A stretch of 64,000 nt of DNA from Streptomyces sp. 135 (GCF_020026305.1 NZ_CP075691.1:8611415-8675414); one strand, 5' to 3'; shown: positions 40,538 to 49,521, counted from the first letter of the stretch. Numbers and translations: made by a program. The notes: generated by a model not told the origin, from the letters alone.

Positions 40538-41025
40538 GATGATCCCTTCGAAGTGGCGCGGCCCGCGCGTGCGGTCGCAGCTGGGGGCGAGAGGTGACGT
40601 CCGGAAACGGAGAGCGTCCGGCGCCGATGGACCCGAGGGAGAAGATCCGGCGCACGCCACCGGAGGAGCGGCGAGCCGGTGCGAGATTCGCTAGCCGTGG
40701 TCGTGCAGGGCGATACGCCGGGCCCCGGGCGTCCGGAGGCCCGCCGCGGCAACCGGCCGTCCGGCGCCGGGGCGCGGTTCAGAGGCGGCCGACCGCCGGC
40801 CCTGCCTCGTGCAACCCGTGTGGCCCATGTGGCCGAGTGTACGGCCGCCGTACCTGTCCGGCAGTGACGTTTCTGTGGTGAATGTGCTGCACCGGGAGGG
40901 TGAGAGTAGCGCGGGTCGGGGAGTTCCGCTCTCGACGCCGAGATGATCCTGTCCCGGCATCCCCCACCTGAATCCCTCCACCTGAAGCCCCCACGCGAAT
41001 CTCCCCCACGATCAGGAGCCAGGCG
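40538..41025. other. 488-bp divergent control region with a GTACGG/CCGTAC palindrome
   Basis: No supported gene. The inverted repeat GTACGG-CCG-CCGTAC is at 40839-40853, in the middle of the region, and the DNA after it (GTGACGTTTCTGTGGTG) is less GC-rich, which suits a promoter for the gene at 41026. Confidence 0.45.
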
Positions 41026-41886
41026 TTGAAGCACGGAACGAAGTTGCGGGACCGGATCGCCACGCCGGGCACGACTCCTCTGATCGGCGTGTACGACATG
41101 TACTCCGCGTCCGTCGCCGCCGGTCACTACGACGGGATGTTCGTGTCCGGCTTCGGCTTCGCGGCCTCGTACTACGGGCTGCCCGACATCGGCTTCATCG
41201 CCTGGCCGGACATGGTGGCGTTCACGCAGCGGCTGCGGGGCGCGTTCCCGGGGCACCACCTGCTCGTGGACATCGACGACGGGTACGCCGATCCCGAAGT
41301 GGCCTGTCACGTGGTGGAGAGCCTGGAGCGGATCGGGGCTTCCGGAGTGATCCTGGAGGACCAGAAGCGGCCCCGCCGCTGCGGGCACGCGGACGGCAAG
41401 CAGGTGCTGCCGCTCGACGAGTACCTGACCAAGCTGGAAATGGTGCTGCGGACCCGCAGGGACATGGTCGTGGTGGCCCGGACCGACGCGACGGACGAGG
41501 CCGACATCATGGAGCGCGCCAGGTGTCTGGCGGCCACCGACGCTGACGTGGTCCTGGTGGACGGCGTACGCGACGTGGAGGGCATCCGCCGGATCCGCGA
41601 GGTGGTCGACGGCAAACCCCTGCTGTTCAACCAGATCGCCGGCGGCAAGTCCCCGCGGCTCTCGCTCGCCGAACTCACTGATCTCGGCATGGACGTCGCC
41701 ATCTACAGCACGCCCTGCCTCTTCGCCGCGCACGAGGCGATGGAGGCCGCGCTCACCGAACTGAAGCGGGCCGACGGCAGGTTGCCGTCCGTCGACCCCG
41801 TCCGCGGCATCGGAGTCGCCGCCTCGACCCGGCTCCTGGAACGGAACATCGCCCGCCACCACCCCAAGGACGCGGAAAACGCCTGA
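41026..41886 (+). CDS. Isocitrate lyase/PEP mutase superfamily protein
   Basis: A 286-residue TIM-barrel enzyme. The superfamily landmarks are GVYDMYSASVAAGHYDGMFVSG, the metal site LLVDIDDGYADP, GVILEDQKRPRRCGHADGK, the VVARTDA strand and LLFNQIAGG. The EDQ...RCGH loop resembles methylisocitrate lyase and oxaloacetate-hydrolase-like members more than phosphonopyruvate-forming PEP mutase, which has EDKxxxKxNS. It should make or break a C-C (less likely C-P) bond next to a carboxylate with Mg2+. The start is TTG 41026 with AGGAG 7 nt upstream. It is divergent from the MurE-like ligase, so the two may be co-regulated. Confidence 0.88.
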   Translation: MKHGTKLRDRIATPGTTPLIGVYDMYSASVAAGHYDGMFVSGFGFAASYYGLPDIGFIAWPDMVAFTQRLRGAFPGHHLLVDIDDGYADPEVACHVVESLERIGASGVILEDQKRPRRCGHADGKQVLPLDEYLTKLEMVLRTRRDMVVVARTDATDEADIMERARCLAATDADVVLVDGVRDVEGIRRIREVVDGKPLLFNQIAGGKSPRLSLAELTDLGMDVAIYSTPCLFAAHEAMEAALTELKRADGRLPSVDPVRGIGVAASTRLLERNIARHHPKDAENA

Positions 41887-41951
41887 GCCTGGCCGAATTT
41901 CGACTTGCTAAGGCGAGGCGACGAGATGCCACCCCCCGTTTCGCGGAACGG

Positions 41952-41970
41952 TTAGGTTAGGCTAACCTCT
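41952..41970 (+). promoter_or_regulatory. Iron box (DmdR1/IdeR-type operator)
   Basis: TTAGGTTAGGCTAACCTCT matches 17 of 19 positions of the actinobacterial iron-box consensus TTAGGTTAGGCTAACCTAA. It ends 5 bp before the ATPase start codon, so the mRNA is probably leaderless or nearly so. It predicts repression by iron-loaded DmdR/IdeR. Confidence 0.92.
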
Positions 41971-41975
41971 GACGC

Positions 41976-43718
41976 GTGCATGTTGGTGAAGAGACCGCCG
42001 AGGCCACGCGCCCCCAGGGTCATGAACTGTCGGCCACGGGTGTCACCGTGGCGTACGAAGGCGTCGACGTCGTCCACGACGCCGCGATGACGCTGCGCCC
42101 GGGCGAGGTGACCGTGCTGGTCGGTCCGAACGGCAGCGGGAAGTCGACGCTGCTGCGCACGCTCGCGCGCCTCCAGCGGCCCCGGACCGCCACCCTTGTC
42201 ATCGACGGCGAGACCGACGGCCTGGCCCTGAGCCCCCGCGAGTTCTCCCGGCACGTCGCGCTGCTCACCCAGGGCCGCCCCACGCCCAGCGGACTGACCG
42301 TGCGGGACGTCGTCGAATTCGGTCGCTACCCGCACCGGGGCCGCTGGGGCAGGACCGACCCGGGCGGCCGGGCCGCGGTCGACCGTGCCCTCGCCATGAC
42401 CGGCGTCGCGGACCTCGCCGAACGGGGCGCCGAAAACCTGTCCGGCGGCCAGCTCCAGCGCGTCTGGCTCGCCGGCTGCCTCGCCCAGGAGACGGGCGTG
42501 CTCCTGCTCGACGAGCCGACGAACCACCTCGACCTGCGCTACCAGGTCGAACTCCTCGACCTCATGCGGGACCTGGCGGACGACCACGGGATCGCCGTCG
42601 GAGCCGTCCTGCACGACCTCGACCAGGCGGCCGCCATCGCCGACCGGATCCTGCTGCTGGACGCGGGGCGGGTCGTCGCGGACGGCGACCCCGCAGACGT
42701 ACTGACACCGCAGCGGCTGACCGACACGTACGGCATCCGCATCGAAGTCGACTCCGACCCCCTCACCGGCCGCCTGCGCACCCGCGCCATCGGCCTCGCA
42801 CACCGACCACCGGGCCGCCGACGACGCCAAGAAGAACGCCTCCGCCCTGACCCTCACCGACGGCACCGGCACGAAGGTGAAGCTGGACGGCCCGGCGAAG
42901 AAGGTCGTCGGCACCGAGTGGAACGCCGTGGAGAGCCTGATATCGCTCGGGGTCGACCCGACCGGCGTCGCCGACGTCAAGGGCTACAAGACCTGGGACA
43001 CCGCCGTCCCGCTGAAGAACGACCCATCACGCGCGGCGACCGAGCACCTGAAGCAGATGCGCAAGATCGCCCCGGTCCTCAACCTGCGCCCCGCCGACGC
43101 CGCGGACCCCATCGGCCAGATGACGGAGAACCTCGACCTCCTCGCCGAGGCCACCGGCACCACCGAGCGGGCCACGAAGCTCAAGAAGGACTTCGAGGCG
43201 AAGCTCGCCGAGGGCAGGAAGAAGCTCGCCGCCGCCGGTCACGGCGGCGCGAAGTACGCCTTCGCCGACGGCTACGTCACCGGCAACCAGACCTCGATCC
43301 GGCCGTACACCAGCGGTTCGCTCATCGGAGCCGTCAACGAGAAGCTCGGCCTGAAGAACGACTGGACGGCCAAGGGCGACAAGGCCTACGGCCTCGGCGC
43401 CACCGACGTCGAGGGCCTCACCAAGCTCGACAAGGACGTGCACTTCGCCTATATCGGCAACGACGGCGACAAGAGCAGCAACCCGTTCACCGGCGTCCTG
43501 AAGAAGGACAAGGTGTGGACGTCGCTGCCGTTCGTGAAGAAGGGCAACGTGCACCGGCTGCCCGACGGCATCTGGATGTTCGGCGGCACCGAGTCGATGA
43601 GTCAGTACATCGACTCCGTCGTCGAGGCGCTGAAGAAGTAGCACCATGGCCGTCACCGCAACCACCCCCGCCGCCCGCCCGTCGACAGCCGCCTCCCGTA
43701 CGGGCGCGGCCGCGGTGA
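41976..43718 (+). CDS. Siderophore ABC importer ATPase with read-through tail from a deletion
   Basis: The first ~270 residues are a complete FecE/FhuC-type ATPase: Walker A VGPNGSGKSTLLRTL, signature NLSGGQLQRVWLAG, Walker B VLLLDEPTNHLDLRYQ, switch His AVLHDLDQAAAIADR, ending RTRAIG as homologues do. From about 42790 the frame simply continues, out of register, through the neighbouring binding-protein gene to a stop at 43718, adding ~310 Arg- and Gly-rich residues with no family similarity. This means the natural stop was lost. The tail is very basic and would probably be degraded or harmful. GTG 41976 lies directly after the iron box. It heads the iron-regulated uptake locus. Confidence 0.75.
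   Translation: MHVGEETAEATRPQGHELSATGVTVAYEGVDVVHDAAMTLRPGEVTVLVGPNGSGKSTLLRTLARLQRPRTATLVIDGETDGLALSPREFSRHVALLTQGRPTPSGLTVRDVVEFGRYPHRGRWGRTDPGGRAAVDRALAMTGVADLAERGAENLSGGQLQRVWLAGCLAQETGVLLLDEPTNHLDLRYQVELLDLMRDLADDHGIAVGAVLHDLDQAAAIADRILLLDAGRVVADGDPADVLTPQRLTDTYGIRIEVDSDPLTGRLRTRAIGLAHRPPGRRRRQEERLRPDPHRRHRHEGEAGRPGEEGRRHRVERRGEPDIARGRPDRRRRRQGLQDLGHRRPAEERPITRGDRAPEADAQDRPGPQPAPRRRRGPHRPDDGEPRPPRRGHRHHRAGHEAQEGLRGEARRGQEEARRRRSRRREVRLRRRLRHRQPDLDPAVHQRFAHRSRQREARPEERLDGQGRQGLRPRRHRRRGPHQARQGRALRLYRQRRRQEQQPVHRRPEEGQGVDVAAVREEGQRAPAARRHLDVRRHRVDESVHRLRRRGAEEVAPWPSPQPPPPPARRQPPPVRARPR
42877..43641 (+). pseudogene. Siderophore-binding lipoprotein gene, 5'-truncated and internally deleted
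   Basis: Recognisable FecB/FepB-type substrate-binding protein (GPAKKVVGTEWNAVESLISLGVDP ... WMFGGTESMSQYIDSVVEALKK). Similarity runs upstream in this frame to about 42800 (DDAKKNASALTLTDGTGTKVKLDG) but then stops inside the ATPase gene, so start codon, signal peptide and lipobox are gone. A second lesion is in frame: after AVPLKNDP the usual ~27-residue stretch (the GTRGEPS...PDLVVATTDLP-like part) is missing and the sequence resumes at SRAATEHLKQM. GTG 42877 could start a fragment, but it would stay in the cytoplasm. Confidence 0.72.
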
Positions 43719-45712
43719 CGGCCGCACTGGTCCTCCTCGTCGCCGCGCTCGCGGTCGTCGACATCACCCAGGGCACGGCCGCCGTCGGCCCCGCCGAGGT
43801 GTGGAAGGCGTTCACCGGCAGTGCCGACACGGCCGACGCGTCCGTCGTCGTCGCCTCCCGGCTGCCGAGAATGACCGCGGGCCTGCTCGTCGGCGCCGTA
43901 CTCGGCATGGCGGGCGCCGCCCTCCAGGCGGTCAGCCGCAACGTCCTCGCCTCGCCCGACACCCTCGCCGTCAACGCGGGCTCGTACCTCGCCCTCGGCG
44001 TCGCCGCCGCCACCGGCATATCGCTGCCGCTCCTCGCCTCCTCCGGCATCGCGTTCATCGGCGGCCTCGCCGCGGCGGCCGTCGTCCTCGGCCTGTCCGG
44101 CCTCGGCGCGGGCACGGTCCGCCTCGTCCTCGCGGGCAGCGCCCTCACCCTCGGCCTCACCGCCGTCACCGAGGGCCTGCTCCTGCTGTTCCCCCACGAG
44201 ACCGAGGGCCTCTACAAGTGGAACCAGGGGAGCATCGCGCAGAACGGCTTCGACGGCGTACTTCAGATGCTGCCCATCGGCGCCGTCGGACTCATCGGTC
44301 TGATCCTGCTCGCCCGCAGGGTCGACGCGCTGGCCCTCGGTGACGACGCCGCGCACGGCGTCGGTGTCCCCGTGCGCTCCACCCGCGTCGTCGCGGTCGT
44401 GCTCGCCGCGCTGCTCTCCACCGCCGCCGTCACCCTCGCCGGACCCGTCGGCTTCGTCGGCCTGTGCGCGCCCGCGCTCGTACGCCCCCTCGCCCGCAGG
44501 TTCCGCGCCTTCACCCGCTCGCGGTCCCGGCTGCCGTTCGCGGGTCTCACCGGCGCGGCCCTGGTCCTCGGCTCCGACGTGCTGCTGCGCGCCGTCGTCC
44601 CCTCGGACACCGCGGTCGCCGTGCCCACCGGCGTCGTCACCAGCCTCGTCGGCGCGGTCTTCCTGGTCGTCATGGCCGCGCGGGCCAAGGACACGGCGGC
44701 CGCCGCCCCCGCCGACAAGCTGCGCATCCGCAGCAGGACCGTCTTCGTCGTCACGACGACCGTCCTCGTGGCCGCGCTGATCGGCCTGGTCATCGCCGCC
44801 GTACTCATCGGGGACAGCAAGCTGCTGATGGGCGACGTGGTCAACTGGGCCCAGGGCAGAGCCGGGCAGACCGTCACCTTCGTCCTGGACACCCGCGTGC
44901 CGCGCGTGATCGCCGCCCTCTGCGCGGGAGCGGCACTGGCCCTCGCCGGGACACTCATCCAGGCCGTGACGCGCAACCCCCTCGCCGAACCGGGTGTTCT
45001 GGGCGTCACCAACGGCGCCGCGGTGGGCGCCGTCCTGCTCGTCACGACCGTGCCGGCGGCCGGTTCCTGGAGCATCGCCGCGGGCGCGTTCGCGGGCGCC
45101 GCGGTCAGCTCACTGCTCGTCTTCGGCCTCGCGGCGAGGGGCGGGTTCCAGCAGAACCGGCTCGTCCTCGTCGGATTCGGGGTCGCCACGGGAGCGACGG
45201 CCGTCATCAGCCTGCTCATCATCCTCACCGACCCGTTCAACGCGACGAAGGCACTGACCTGGCTCGCGGGCTCGACCTACGGGCGGACCCTGCCCGACGT
45301 GGTGCCTCTCGCGGCCGTCCTCGCCGTGGGCCTGGTCGTCGCGGTCGTACGACGCACCGAACTCGACCTGGTGTCACTCGACGAGGACACCCCGAGGCTG
45401 CTCGGCCTAGACCTGGGCCGCGGACGCCTGGGCTTCCTCGTCCTCGCCGTCCTGCTGAGCGCCACCGCGGTATCGGCCGCCGGCACGATCGGCTTCGTCG
45501 GGCTCGTCGCGCCGCACGCCGCCCGGGCCCTGGTGGGCCGCCGGCACGTTCGGGTGGTGCCGGTCGCCGTCCTCCTCGGCGCCATCCTCGTGTGCGCCGC
45601 CGACCTGGTGGGCCGGACGGTCATCGCCCCGGCCCAGCTCGGCGCCGGGCTCATGACGGCCGTGATCGGCACGCCGTACTTCCTCTATCTGCTCGTACGC
45701 AGCCGCCGATAG
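43646..45712 (+). CDS. Fused FecCD/FhuB-type siderophore ABC permease
   Basis: A 688-residue integral membrane protein made of two tandem FecCD domains, as in FhuB. Domain 1 is about residues 20-345 and domain 2 about 360-688; each repeats the family signatures RLPRMTAGLLVGAVLGMAGAALQAVSRN / RVPRVIAALCAGAALALAGTLIQAVTRNPLA and GPVGFVGLCAP / GTIGFVGLVAPHAAR. Around 18-20 spans are expected. It starts 4 nt after the binding-protein stop and appears intact. With the binding protein broken, it could still serve another lipoprotein that feeds the same permease. Confidence 0.93.
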   Translation: MAVTATTPAARPSTAASRTGAAAVTAALVLLVAALAVVDITQGTAAVGPAEVWKAFTGSADTADASVVVASRLPRMTAGLLVGAVLGMAGAALQAVSRNVLASPDTLAVNAGSYLALGVAAATGISLPLLASSGIAFIGGLAAAAVVLGLSGLGAGTVRLVLAGSALTLGLTAVTEGLLLLFPHETEGLYKWNQGSIAQNGFDGVLQMLPIGAVGLIGLILLARRVDALALGDDAAHGVGVPVRSTRVVAVVLAALLSTAAVTLAGPVGFVGLCAPALVRPLARRFRAFTRSRSRLPFAGLTGAALVLGSDVLLRAVVPSDTAVAVPTGVVTSLVGAVFLVVMAARAKDTAAAAPADKLRIRSRTVFVVTTTVLVAALIGLVIAAVLIGDSKLLMGDVVNWAQGRAGQTVTFVLDTRVPRVIAALCAGAALALAGTLIQAVTRNPLAEPGVLGVTNGAAVGAVLLVTTVPAAGSWSIAAGAFAGAAVSSLLVFGLAARGGFQQNRLVLVGFGVATGATAVISLLIILTDPFNATKALTWLAGSTYGRTLPDVVPLAAVLAVGLVVAVVRRTELDLVSLDEDTPRLLGLDLGRGRLGFLVLAVLLSATAVSAAGTIGFVGLVAPHAARALVGRRHVRVVPVAVLLGAILVCAADLVGRTVIAPAQLGAGLMTAVIGTPYFLYLLVRSRR

Positions 45713-45756
45713 GGAGCCCGGTGAGTCGGGGGAGAGGGTGTGCGGGGGCGTACGCG

Positions 45757-46248
45757 TCAGGGCAGGGCACGCGCCCGCACCGTCGGATCCGCGGCCGTGC
45801 TCGCACGCGGCTGCAAATGGGTGCAGGGCCCGGCGAAGCCCTGCGGCATACGCATACGGTGCGCGAGGTCACGCGCCAGGCGTCGCGTGAGGCGGCTGTA
45901 CCAGTCCACATCCGGGTAGAAAGCCCGCAGGTGGGAGACGGCACGTGTCCCCAGACCGCTGTCCTGCAGCGGGCCGGTCACTTGAGCGTGGGTCACCACA
46001 CCGCTGCCGCACTCTTCGCAGACCTGGTAGTCGAGGCGGCCGACGATGCGGCGCCCGTACACCAGGAGCAGGCAGCGCGCTTCGTCACCCGTCGGTGCGG
46101 GGGAGTGGAGGATCTCCACGTCGCGGTAGGCGAGCAGCCGCCGGTGCAGCCGGCCACGGCGACGACGGCGACGGGCGTGACGGGGCTCTCCGCGGAGCCG
46201 GGCGCCGGGCAGAGAGGCAATGGGCGGGAGAAGGTTTGTCCCAAGCAT
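45757..46248 (-). CDS. Hypothetical protein, possibly GNAT-related
   Basis: A 163-residue protein from ATG 46248. The N-terminal 40 residues are Arg-rich, and the real start may be further in. The core includes CLLLVYGRRIVGRLDYQVCEECGSGVVTHAQV, with a CxxC, then GLGTRAVSHLRAFYPDVDWYSRLTRRLARDLAHRMRMP. The strand-loop-helix GLGTRAVSHL resembles an acetyl-CoA loop, so a degenerate acetyltransferase is possible. Similar proteins occur in many Streptomyces as hypotheticals. It is convergent with the permease. Confidence 0.55.
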   Translation of the reverse strand: MLGTNLLPPIASLPGARLRGEPRHARRRRRRGRLHRRLLAYRDVEILHSPAPTGDEARCLLLVYGRRIVGRLDYQVCEECGSGVVTHAQVTGPLQDSGLGTRAVSHLRAFYPDVDWYSRLTRRLARDLAHRMRMPQGFAGPCTHLQPRASTAADPTVRARALP

Positions 46249-46306
46249 CCCTTGCGTCTACCCCTGCCCGGCGCGAGCACTCCGGTTCCCTCCGAAAGCC
46301 GCGAGG

Positions 46307-47059
46307 TCAGGCATGGGACAGGGCGAACGACACGAGGAAACCGCACACCGTGATCAGCCCTATGGCCAGGTGAGCGTTCTCGAACGCCTCCGGGATCATC
46401 GTGTCGGCGATCATGGCGAGGATCGCGCCGGCCGCCACCGCGGTCACAGCCGCCACCACCGCCGTGGACATCCCGCCCACCACCGCGTACCCGAGCACCG
46501 CCGACGCCGTACTGGCCAGCGCGATCACCCCCCACACGCCGAACACATACGCCTTGCCGCGCCCCGCCCGCCTCATCCCGGCGGAGCTGGACAGGCCCTC
46601 GGGTACGTTGCTGATGAACACCGCGGCCACCGTCGCCACACTGACCGCACCGCCCTTCAGCAGGCTCACCCCGATGACCGCCGACTCCGGTACGCCGTCC
46701 AGCAGGGCCCCCAGCGCCAGCGCCAGCCCCGAGCCGCCCTGTTCGGACTCGGAAGGCTGCTTGCCGTGGCCGCTGCGCTTGCGGTGGCGGGCGCCGCGCC
46801 GTGCCAGCCAGGCGTTTCCGGCCGTATAGGCGAGCGCCCCGGCCACCGTGCCGATCGCCGCCGGTGCGAGGCCGGCCTCGTCGTACGCCTCCGCGACCAG
46901 TTCGAAGGACACGGCCGACAGCAGGACTCCCGCACCGAACGCCATCACGGATGCCACCAGCCACTGGGGCACCCGGACTCCGTACCCGATCACCGCCCCC
47001 AGCAGCAGGGCGGAACCGGCCACAAGGCCCCATACACCGGCTTCGAAGATTTCAGGCAT
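46307..47059 (-). CDS. ZIP-family divalent metal transporter
   Basis: A 250-residue membrane protein with about eight spans. ZIP hallmarks are the amphipathic metal-binding span LGALLDGVPESAVIGVSLL (span 4; ZIP proteins usually show His and Glu there, here Asp and Glu), NVPEGLSSSAGM in span 5, and a cytoplasmic loop with RHRKRSGHGKQPSESEQGG between spans 3 and 4. The family imports Zn, Fe or Mn; the missing span-4 histidine makes the ion uncertain. ATG 47059 starts at MPEIFEAGVWGLVAGSALLLGA. Confidence 0.87.
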   Translation of the reverse strand: MPEIFEAGVWGLVAGSALLLGAVIGYGVRVPQWLVASVMAFGAGVLLSAVSFELVAEAYDEAGLAPAAIGTVAGALAYTAGNAWLARRGARHRKRSGHGKQPSESEQGGSGLALALGALLDGVPESAVIGVSLLKGGAVSVATVAAVFISNVPEGLSSSAGMRRAGRGKAYVFGVWGVIALASTASAVLGYAVVGGMSTAVVAAVTAVAAGAILAMIADTMIPEAFENAHLAIGLITVCGFLVSFALSHA

Positions 47060-47099
47060 GCGATCTTCCCTACCCGCTCGGCGCCGTACGCCACGCGGA

Positions 47100-47645
47100 T
47101 CAACCGGACGACGTGCCGGGAGACCACACGCCGAACCACTGCTCGGCGCCGTAGTCCTCGTACCGCTCCACCTCCACGAAGCCCAGCTTCGCCGCGAGGC
47201 GCATCGAGCGGTCGTTGGCGGTCTGGGTGCGGAGCACCACCGACTCGCTGGGATTCGCGTCGGCGAACCAGTCGAGTGCCGCCGCGCACGCCTCGGCGGC
47301 GTATCCCCGTCCCCATGCCTGGGGCAGTAACAGGTAACCGAGCTCGGTCCTCCCGACGTCCGGACGTATGTGGCCCGGACGGTCTGCGTGCGGATCGAGC
47401 ATGACCTTGCCGATCATCGCTCCGTCGAGATCGATGACGAAAACCCCGGGGCGCCGCCCGGGCACCTCGGGCATCGCGCGCTCGAGTTCATCGCGCGGCT
47501 GAGGACCACCGAGGTAGGTATTTACCTCGGGCGAGGCGAAGAGTTCGATGAACGCCGCACGGTCCCGGGCGTCTGACCGGCGCAACACGAGCCGCTCGGT
47601 CCTGATCGGGGCGGGCGGCCGGGCGGCGGATCCTGGTTCGGTCAT
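47100..47645 (-). CDS. GNAT-family N-acetyltransferase (RimJ/RimL type)
   Basis: A 181-residue acetyltransferase of the Acetyltransf_3 kind: IRTERLVLRRSDARDRAAFIELFASPEVNTYLGG at the start, GYLLLPQAWGRGYAAEACAAALDWFA as the acetyl-CoA loop, and TANDRSMRLAAKLGFVEVERYEDYG near the end. RimJ/RimL-like enzymes acetylate protein N-termini or small amines; the substrate here is unknown. ATG 47645 fits the family start. It is divergent from the SDR gene at 47774. Confidence 0.88.
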   Translation of the reverse strand: MTEPGSAARPPAPIRTERLVLRRSDARDRAAFIELFASPEVNTYLGGPQPRDELERAMPEVPGRRPGVFVIDLDGAMIGKVMLDPHADRPGHIRPDVGRTELGYLLLPQAWGRGYAAEACAAALDWFADANPSESVVLRTQTANDRSMRLAAKLGFVEVERYEDYGAEQWFGVWSPGTSSG

Positions 47646-47773
47646 GGCGGGCAACCTACCAACGCCCGCAGGGCGGCAGGTGTTTGCAGGCCCCGGTGCC
47701 GTCCCCGCTCGTTTGCCGCCGCGCCGCAGGAAAACGATTGACGCCGAGGTGTCGCCCGTGAACCATTCCGGCC

Positions 47774-48577
47774 GTGACAACGGACACCAATCATGACCGG
47801 GCTGCCCACGGTCGAGGCTCTTCGGCCGACCGCCCGCTCGCCCTGATCACCGGGGTCGGCCGCACCGTCGGCATCGGCGCGGGCATCGCCCTTCGACTGG
47901 CCGCATCGGGCTGGGACATCGCCTTCACGTACTGGACCCCCTACGACGACCGCATGAGCTGGGGCAGCGAGCCCGGCGCGACCGAAGCGATCAGCCGGTC
48001 GTTGGCCGAACACGGCGCGTCCACCACCGCGATCGAGGCGGATCTCGCCGACCCGGACACCCCGGCACGCGTCTTCGACAGAGTCGAAGCGCAAATGGGC
48101 AATGTCACCGCGCTGGTGATGAGTCACTGCGAGTCCGTCGACTCCGGGCTGCTCGACACCACCGTCGAGAGCTTCGACCGGCACTTCGCCGTCAACGCGC
48201 GCGCCACCTGGCTGCTCATTCGCGAATTCGGACGCCGCTTCGCCGCGGAACGGGGAACCGGCCGGATCGTCAGCCTCACCAGTGATCACACCGTCGGCAA
48301 CCTGCCCTACGGGGCCAGCAAGGGCGCCCTGGACCGCATCACCCTGGCCGCCGCCCACGAACTCGCACACCTCGGCGTGACCGCCAACGTGATCAATCCC
48401 GGGCCGGTCGACACCGGCTGGATGCCCGAGGAAGTCCGTGAGCACTGTGTCCGCAGCACCCCGCTCGGCCGGCTGGGCACCCCGAGGGACACCGCGCACC
48501 TCGTGGACTTCCTGTGCTCCAAGGAGGGCGAGTGGATCAACGGTCAGCTGCTGATGAGCAACGGCGGCCTCGCATAG
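47774..48577 (+). CDS. Short-chain dehydrogenase/reductase
   Basis: A 267-residue Rossmann-fold oxidoreductase. The cofactor motif is ITGVGRTVGIGAGIALRLA, a variant of TGxxxGxG; ADLADPDTP follows. VMSHCES stands in place of the NNAG motif. The catalytic Ser/Thr region is IVSLTSDHTV and the YxxxK is LPYGASKGALDR; the C-terminal INPGPVDTGWM and GQLLMSNGG are standard. The residues after strand 2 (YWTPYDDR) suggest NADP or an atypical pocket. It may reduce a carbonyl of a small metabolite or act in resistance. GTG 47774 is the annotated start. Confidence 0.88.
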   Translation: MTTDTNHDRAAHGRGSSADRPLALITGVGRTVGIGAGIALRLAASGWDIAFTYWTPYDDRMSWGSEPGATEAISRSLAEHGASTTAIEADLADPDTPARVFDRVEAQMGNVTALVMSHCESVDSGLLDTTVESFDRHFAVNARATWLLIREFGRRFAAERGTGRIVSLTSDHTVGNLPYGASKGALDRITLAAAHELAHLGVTANVINPGPVDTGWMPEEVREHCVRSTPLGRLGTPRDTAHLVDFLCSKEGEWINGQLLMSNGGLA

Positions 48578-48589
48578 GCGCCGAAAAGC

Positions 48590-48613
48590 CCCGGGGACAC
48601 CAACATCCCCGGG
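48590..48613. terminator. Hairpin between SDR and peptidoglycan-binding protein genes
   Basis: CCCGGGGA pairs with TCCCCGGG (8 bp) around an 8-nt loop, 12 bp after the SDR stop and 30 bp from the convergent stop at 48644. Likely serves both. Confidence 0.65.
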
Positions 48614-48643
48614 ACCCGGCCGTCTGGACTCACGCAGTCGTGA

Positions 48644-49111
48644 TCAGCACCAGCTGCCGTCGTTGGGGAGGCGGGAGAACGCCTTCCAGGCGGCCTTGGT
48701 CTTGGTTCCGGCCACGCCGTCGATGCCGCCGGTGTCATAGCCGATGTCGACCAGGAACCGCTGGAGGCCCCGGATGGTGTTCGGGCCTACGGCGCCGTCG
48801 ACGGCTCCGGCGTTGTAATTGCGGTCGTTGAGGAACAGCTGCCAGGCCTTCCAGCTGCTGGTGCCGAGCTGGCCGTCGATGGCGCCAGGGTTGTACCTAC
48901 CGCGCGGTGCGGCGTCGCGGACGTAGCACTGCACACTCTTGCCCTCGGAGATGGAGAGGCCGAGATTGTTGACGGCTTGGATGGTGGCGGAACCGCTGGG
49001 CTGCTGGGCGGGCGCGGCGACGGCCGCTGTCGCGCCGGCGACGGTGCCGAGGCTGAGGGCGGCAGCGGTGAAGGTGGTCAACAGCGCTCTCGTGAGCATG
49101 CGCGATGCCAT
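48644..49111 (-). CDS. Secreted peptidoglycan-binding-domain protein
   Basis: A 155-residue exported protein. The signal peptide covers about residues 1-33 (MLTRALLTTFTAAALSLGTVAGATAAVAAPA). Two PG_binding_1-like helical repeats follow: PGAIDGQLGTSSWKAWQLFL and AGAVDGAVGPNTIRGLQRFLVDIGYDTGGIDGVAGTKTKAAWKAF. Such domains bind cell-wall peptides, and proteins consisting only of them are probably wall-associated. Two cysteines (QCYVRD and GSWC) may form a disulfide. There is no catalytic domain. Confidence 0.9.
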   Translation of the reverse strand: MASRMLTRALLTTFTAAALSLGTVAGATAAVAAPAQQPSGSATIQAVNNLGLSISEGKSVQCYVRDAAPRGRYNPGAIDGQLGTSSWKAWQLFLNDRNYNAGAVDGAVGPNTIRGLQRFLVDIGYDTGGIDGVAGTKTKAAWKAFSRLPNDGSWC

Positions 49112-49480
49112 GAGTGTCCCCCTTGGTGGGCCAACGGTCGGAGCCGGCTGAGGTACGTACCGGCGGCGCAGTGTCTAGCAGCTCGGCCACGGCCGGGCGA
49201 GGGGCCGGTGAGGGGTTGCCCCGTGAATTGGACTGGCTCGTATGAGACGGCAGTTCCCGGGCGCGAAGCCGACGATGTAGGGGAACGGCCTGATGACTGA
49301 CGTCGCTTGACGGTTTATCAGCCAGCTCGGACGAGGTTGCGCAGTATGGGACACGTGCGAATGACGGGAAACCGCCCAGGGTTCAGCCGCGGCACGCCGG
49401 ACCGGCCGAGTCCGGTACCCGCGCGGCGCACACGGGCGGAGACCCTGGTCGTCCGGGAGCCGCGCAGCCGGCCGGCGGTG

Positions 49481-49521
49481 GGTTGACTCGATTTGACCCA
49501 GCGGGTTGACTACCTCAAATC
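49481..49521 (+). promoter_or_regulatory. Probable promoter region of the MFS-megasynthase operon
   Basis: Two GGTTGACT direct repeats (49481-49488 and 49504-49511, 23 bp apart) flank TTGACC (49493-49498), which with TCAAAT (49515-49520) at 16-bp spacing makes a reasonable promoter. It ends about 30 bp before the MFS start. The rest of the 49112-49551 gap contains nothing I can name. Confidence 0.4.
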
